Below, piece after piece: positions 62,802 to 64,000 of a stretch of DNA of 64,000 nucleotides. The DNA is from Sphingomonadales bacterium Ga0077531 (GTDB lineage Bacteria; Pseudomonadota; Alphaproteobacteria; Sphingomonadales; Sphingomonadaceae). Within the stretch, counting starts at the first letter, position 1, and every line of letters starts with the position of its first letter. The notes beneath the pieces are model-generated. The model did no database searches. It saw only the letters and a list, made by a program, of their open reading frames with translations, and had not been told where the DNA came from. A program made the position numbers and the translations under genes. The DNA is taken from positions 89,745 through 153,744 of the forward strand of contig LNED01000023.1 in assembly GCA_001464915.1 (NCBI GenBank), written 5' to 3'.

Positions 62802-64000
62802 ATGGCGATTGAACTGAAAATGCCGGCCCTGTCGCCCACGATGGAACAGGGCACGCTCGCCAAGTGGCTGAAGCAAGAAGGCGACCGGATCGAACCGGGC
62901 GACATCATCGCTGAAATCGAAACCGACAAGGCGACGATGGAGTTTGAGGCCATTGACGAAGGCGTGCTGACCAAGATTCTGATTGCGGCAGGCACCGAAG
63001 ACGTTGCGGTTGGCGCGGTGATCGCGCTGATCGAAGGGGAAGGGGAGGATGCCGCTCAGGCGCCTGCTCCTGCCGCGGAAACGCCTGCACCTGCTCCTGT
63101 GGCACCTGCTCCTGTGGCACCTGCTCCTGTGGCACCAGCTCCCAGGGCCGAAAAGCCCGCTCCTGCACCCACGGTGCAAGACCCTGCCATTCCCGCAGGC
63201 ACCAGCCTGACCAGCACCACAGTGCGCGAAGCTTTGCGCGATGCGATGGCCGAAGAAATGCGCCGCGATCCGCGGGTATTCGTGATGGGTGAGGAGGTCG
63301 CCGAATATCAGGGCGCCTACAAGGTCACCCAGGGCCTGCTGGCCGAATTCGGGCCCAAGCGGGTGATCGACACTCCGATCACCGAATATGGTTTTGCCGG
63401 GATCGGCACGGGCGCGGCGATGGGCGGATTGCGTCCGATTGTCGAATTCATGACCTTCAATTTCGCCATGCAGGCGATTGACCACATCATCAATTCCGCA
63501 GCGAAGACGAACTACATGAGCGGCGGGCAGATGCGCTGCCCGATTGTGTTCCGCGGCCCCAACGGCGCAGCCACCCGCGTCGGCGCGCAGCATAGCCAGA
63601 ACTACGGCCCGTGGTACGCCAGCGTCCCCGGCCTGATCGTGATCGCGCCCTATGACTCGGCGGATGCCAAGGGACTGATGAAGGCCGCGATCCGCTGTGA
63701 AGACCCGGTCGTGTTCCTCGAAAACGAACTGGTTTATGGCCGCAGCTTTGATGTGCCGGACGTGGATGATTACGTCCTCCCTATCGGCAAAGCGCGGATC
63801 ATGCGCGAAGGCAGCGATGTCACCATCGTGAGCTATTCGATTGGGGTGGGCATGGCGCTCGACGCGGCGGCGAAGCTGGCGGACGAAGGCATCGATGCCG
63901 AGGTAATCGACCTGCGCACATTGCGCCCGCTCGACACGCAGGCGGTGCTCACCAGCCTGGCAAAAACCAACCGCTTGATCGTGGCCGAAGAAGGCTGGCC
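62802..64000 (+). CDS. pdhB: Pyruvate dehydrogenase E1 component, beta subunit with lipoyl domain (3' end outside window)
   Basis: The N-terminus is a lipoyl domain ([23 protein letters not shown], with lipoyl-Lys43 in [12 protein letters not shown]). A Pro/Ala linker with APAPV repeats follows, then the transketolase-like E1-beta ([61 protein letters not shown]). A lipoyl domain fused to E1-beta is a known alphaproteobacterial arrangement. The frame is open to the window end, where about 400 codons are visible. ATG at 62802. Confidence 0.94.
   Translation, partial: MAIELKMPALSPTMEQGTLAKWLKQEGDRIEPGDIIAEIETDKATMEFEAIDEGVLTKILIAAGTEDVAVGAVIALIEGEGEDAAQAPAPAAETPAPAPVAPAPVAPAPVAPAPRAEKPAPAPTVQDPAIPAGTSLTSTTVREALRDAMAEEMRRDPRVFVMGEEVAEYQGAYKVTQGLLAEFGPKRVIDTPITEYGFAGIGTGAAMGGLRPIVEFMTFNFAMQAIDHIINSAAKTNYMSGGQMRCPIVFRGPNGAATRVGAQHSQNYGPWYASVPGLIVIAPYDSADAKGLMKAAIRCEDPVVFLENELVYGRSFDVPDVDDYVLPIGKARIMREGSDVTIVSYSIGVGMALDAAAKLADEGIDAEVIDLRTLRPLDTQAVLTSLAKTNRLIVAEEGW
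63087..63131 (+). repeat. Three perfect 15-bp tandem repeats in pdhB linker
   Basis: GCACCTGCTCCTGTG is repeated exactly three times (63087, 63102, 63117), encoding (APAPV)3 in the flexible linker. A partial fourth copy follows. Exact identity suggests recent slippage, so copy number may vary between strains. Confidence 0.9.

Noticed and set aside
1..64000. CRISPR arrays, insertion sequences, prophage or integrase
   Set aside because: Reading both strands showed no spaced direct repeats, transposase or phage-type genes.

Overview
The window is about 64 kb of high-GC chromosomal DNA from an alphaproteobacterium, most likely a member of the Sphingomonadales (Erythrobacter/Porphyrobacter-like). 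The assignment rests on a GAAC-N7-GAAC (alphaproteobacterial) SOS box upstream of lexA, a pyruvate dehydrogenase E1-beta carrying its own lipoyl domain, the gene order nuoA-N / birA / coaX / rnj / DUF1467, and the mix of oxidative and organotrophic metabolism. No CRISPR array, phage, insertion sequence or rRNA was seen. One tRNA gene (Arg, anticodon CCT) is present. Genes are packed very tightly, with many 4-nt ATGA/GTGA or 1-nt TGATG overlaps.

Layout. 1-11.2 kb: the C-terminus of penicillin-binding protein 1A, an exported peroxiredoxin, release factor 2, a lipoprotein-like methyltransferase, a nitronate monooxygenase-type flavoprotein, an alpha/beta hydrolase, a D-2-hydroxyacid dehydrogenase, an SH3-like exported protein, a thiolase, a coniferyl-aldehyde-type aldehyde dehydrogenase and an exported beta-propeller-like protein. 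11.3-27.9 kb: a complete 14-subunit complex I operon (nuoA-N), interrupted by six small non-nuo ORFs that are translationally coupled to their nuo neighbours, several of them visibly less GC-rich. 27.9-31.4 kb: birA, coaX, ribonuclease J and a DUF1467 membrane protein continue the same direction. 31.4-37.9 kb: a poorly understood block holding a large two-TM coiled-coil protein on the minus strand and, divergently, four genes of which three look like catalytically degenerate relatives of known enzymes: an Hpt-like protein without its histidine, a nucleotidyltransferase/CDP-alcohol-phosphotransferase-like membrane fusion with eroded motifs, and a histidine kinase with Pro in place of the phospho-accepting His.

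37.9-43.1 kb: citrate synthase and glutamyl-tRNA synthetase (minus), then ComEC (plus). The ComEC-lexA junction carries a helically phased CTA array and an 11-bp inverted repeat whose arms match parS half-sites. 43.3-53.7 kb: a ten-gene minus-strand run, ppiD-trpE-(exported MetX-like hydrolase)-(phosphodiester glycosidase-like lipoprotein)-trpG-trpD-trpC-moaC-moeA-lexA. 53.9-57.0 kb: tpiA, secG and pyrG. 57.0-57.4 kb is the only gene-free stretch over 300 bases. It contains serial hairpins ending in a strong rho-independent terminator, and I propose a small RNA there. 57.4-64 kb: a small heat shock protein (minus), glutaredoxin, a nitrilase-family amidase, DUF1178, tRNA-Arg, an acyl-CoA dehydrogenase, an FtsB/DivIC protein, and pyruvate dehydrogenase E1-alpha and E1-beta (the last truncated by the window end).

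Together the window is mainly core energy metabolism (PDH to citrate synthase to complex I), tryptophan and molybdopterin synthesis, and translation. The least explained parts are the 31.4-37.9 kb pseudoenzyme block, the ORFs threaded through the nuo operon, and the two non-coding regions at 43.1 and 57.2 kb.
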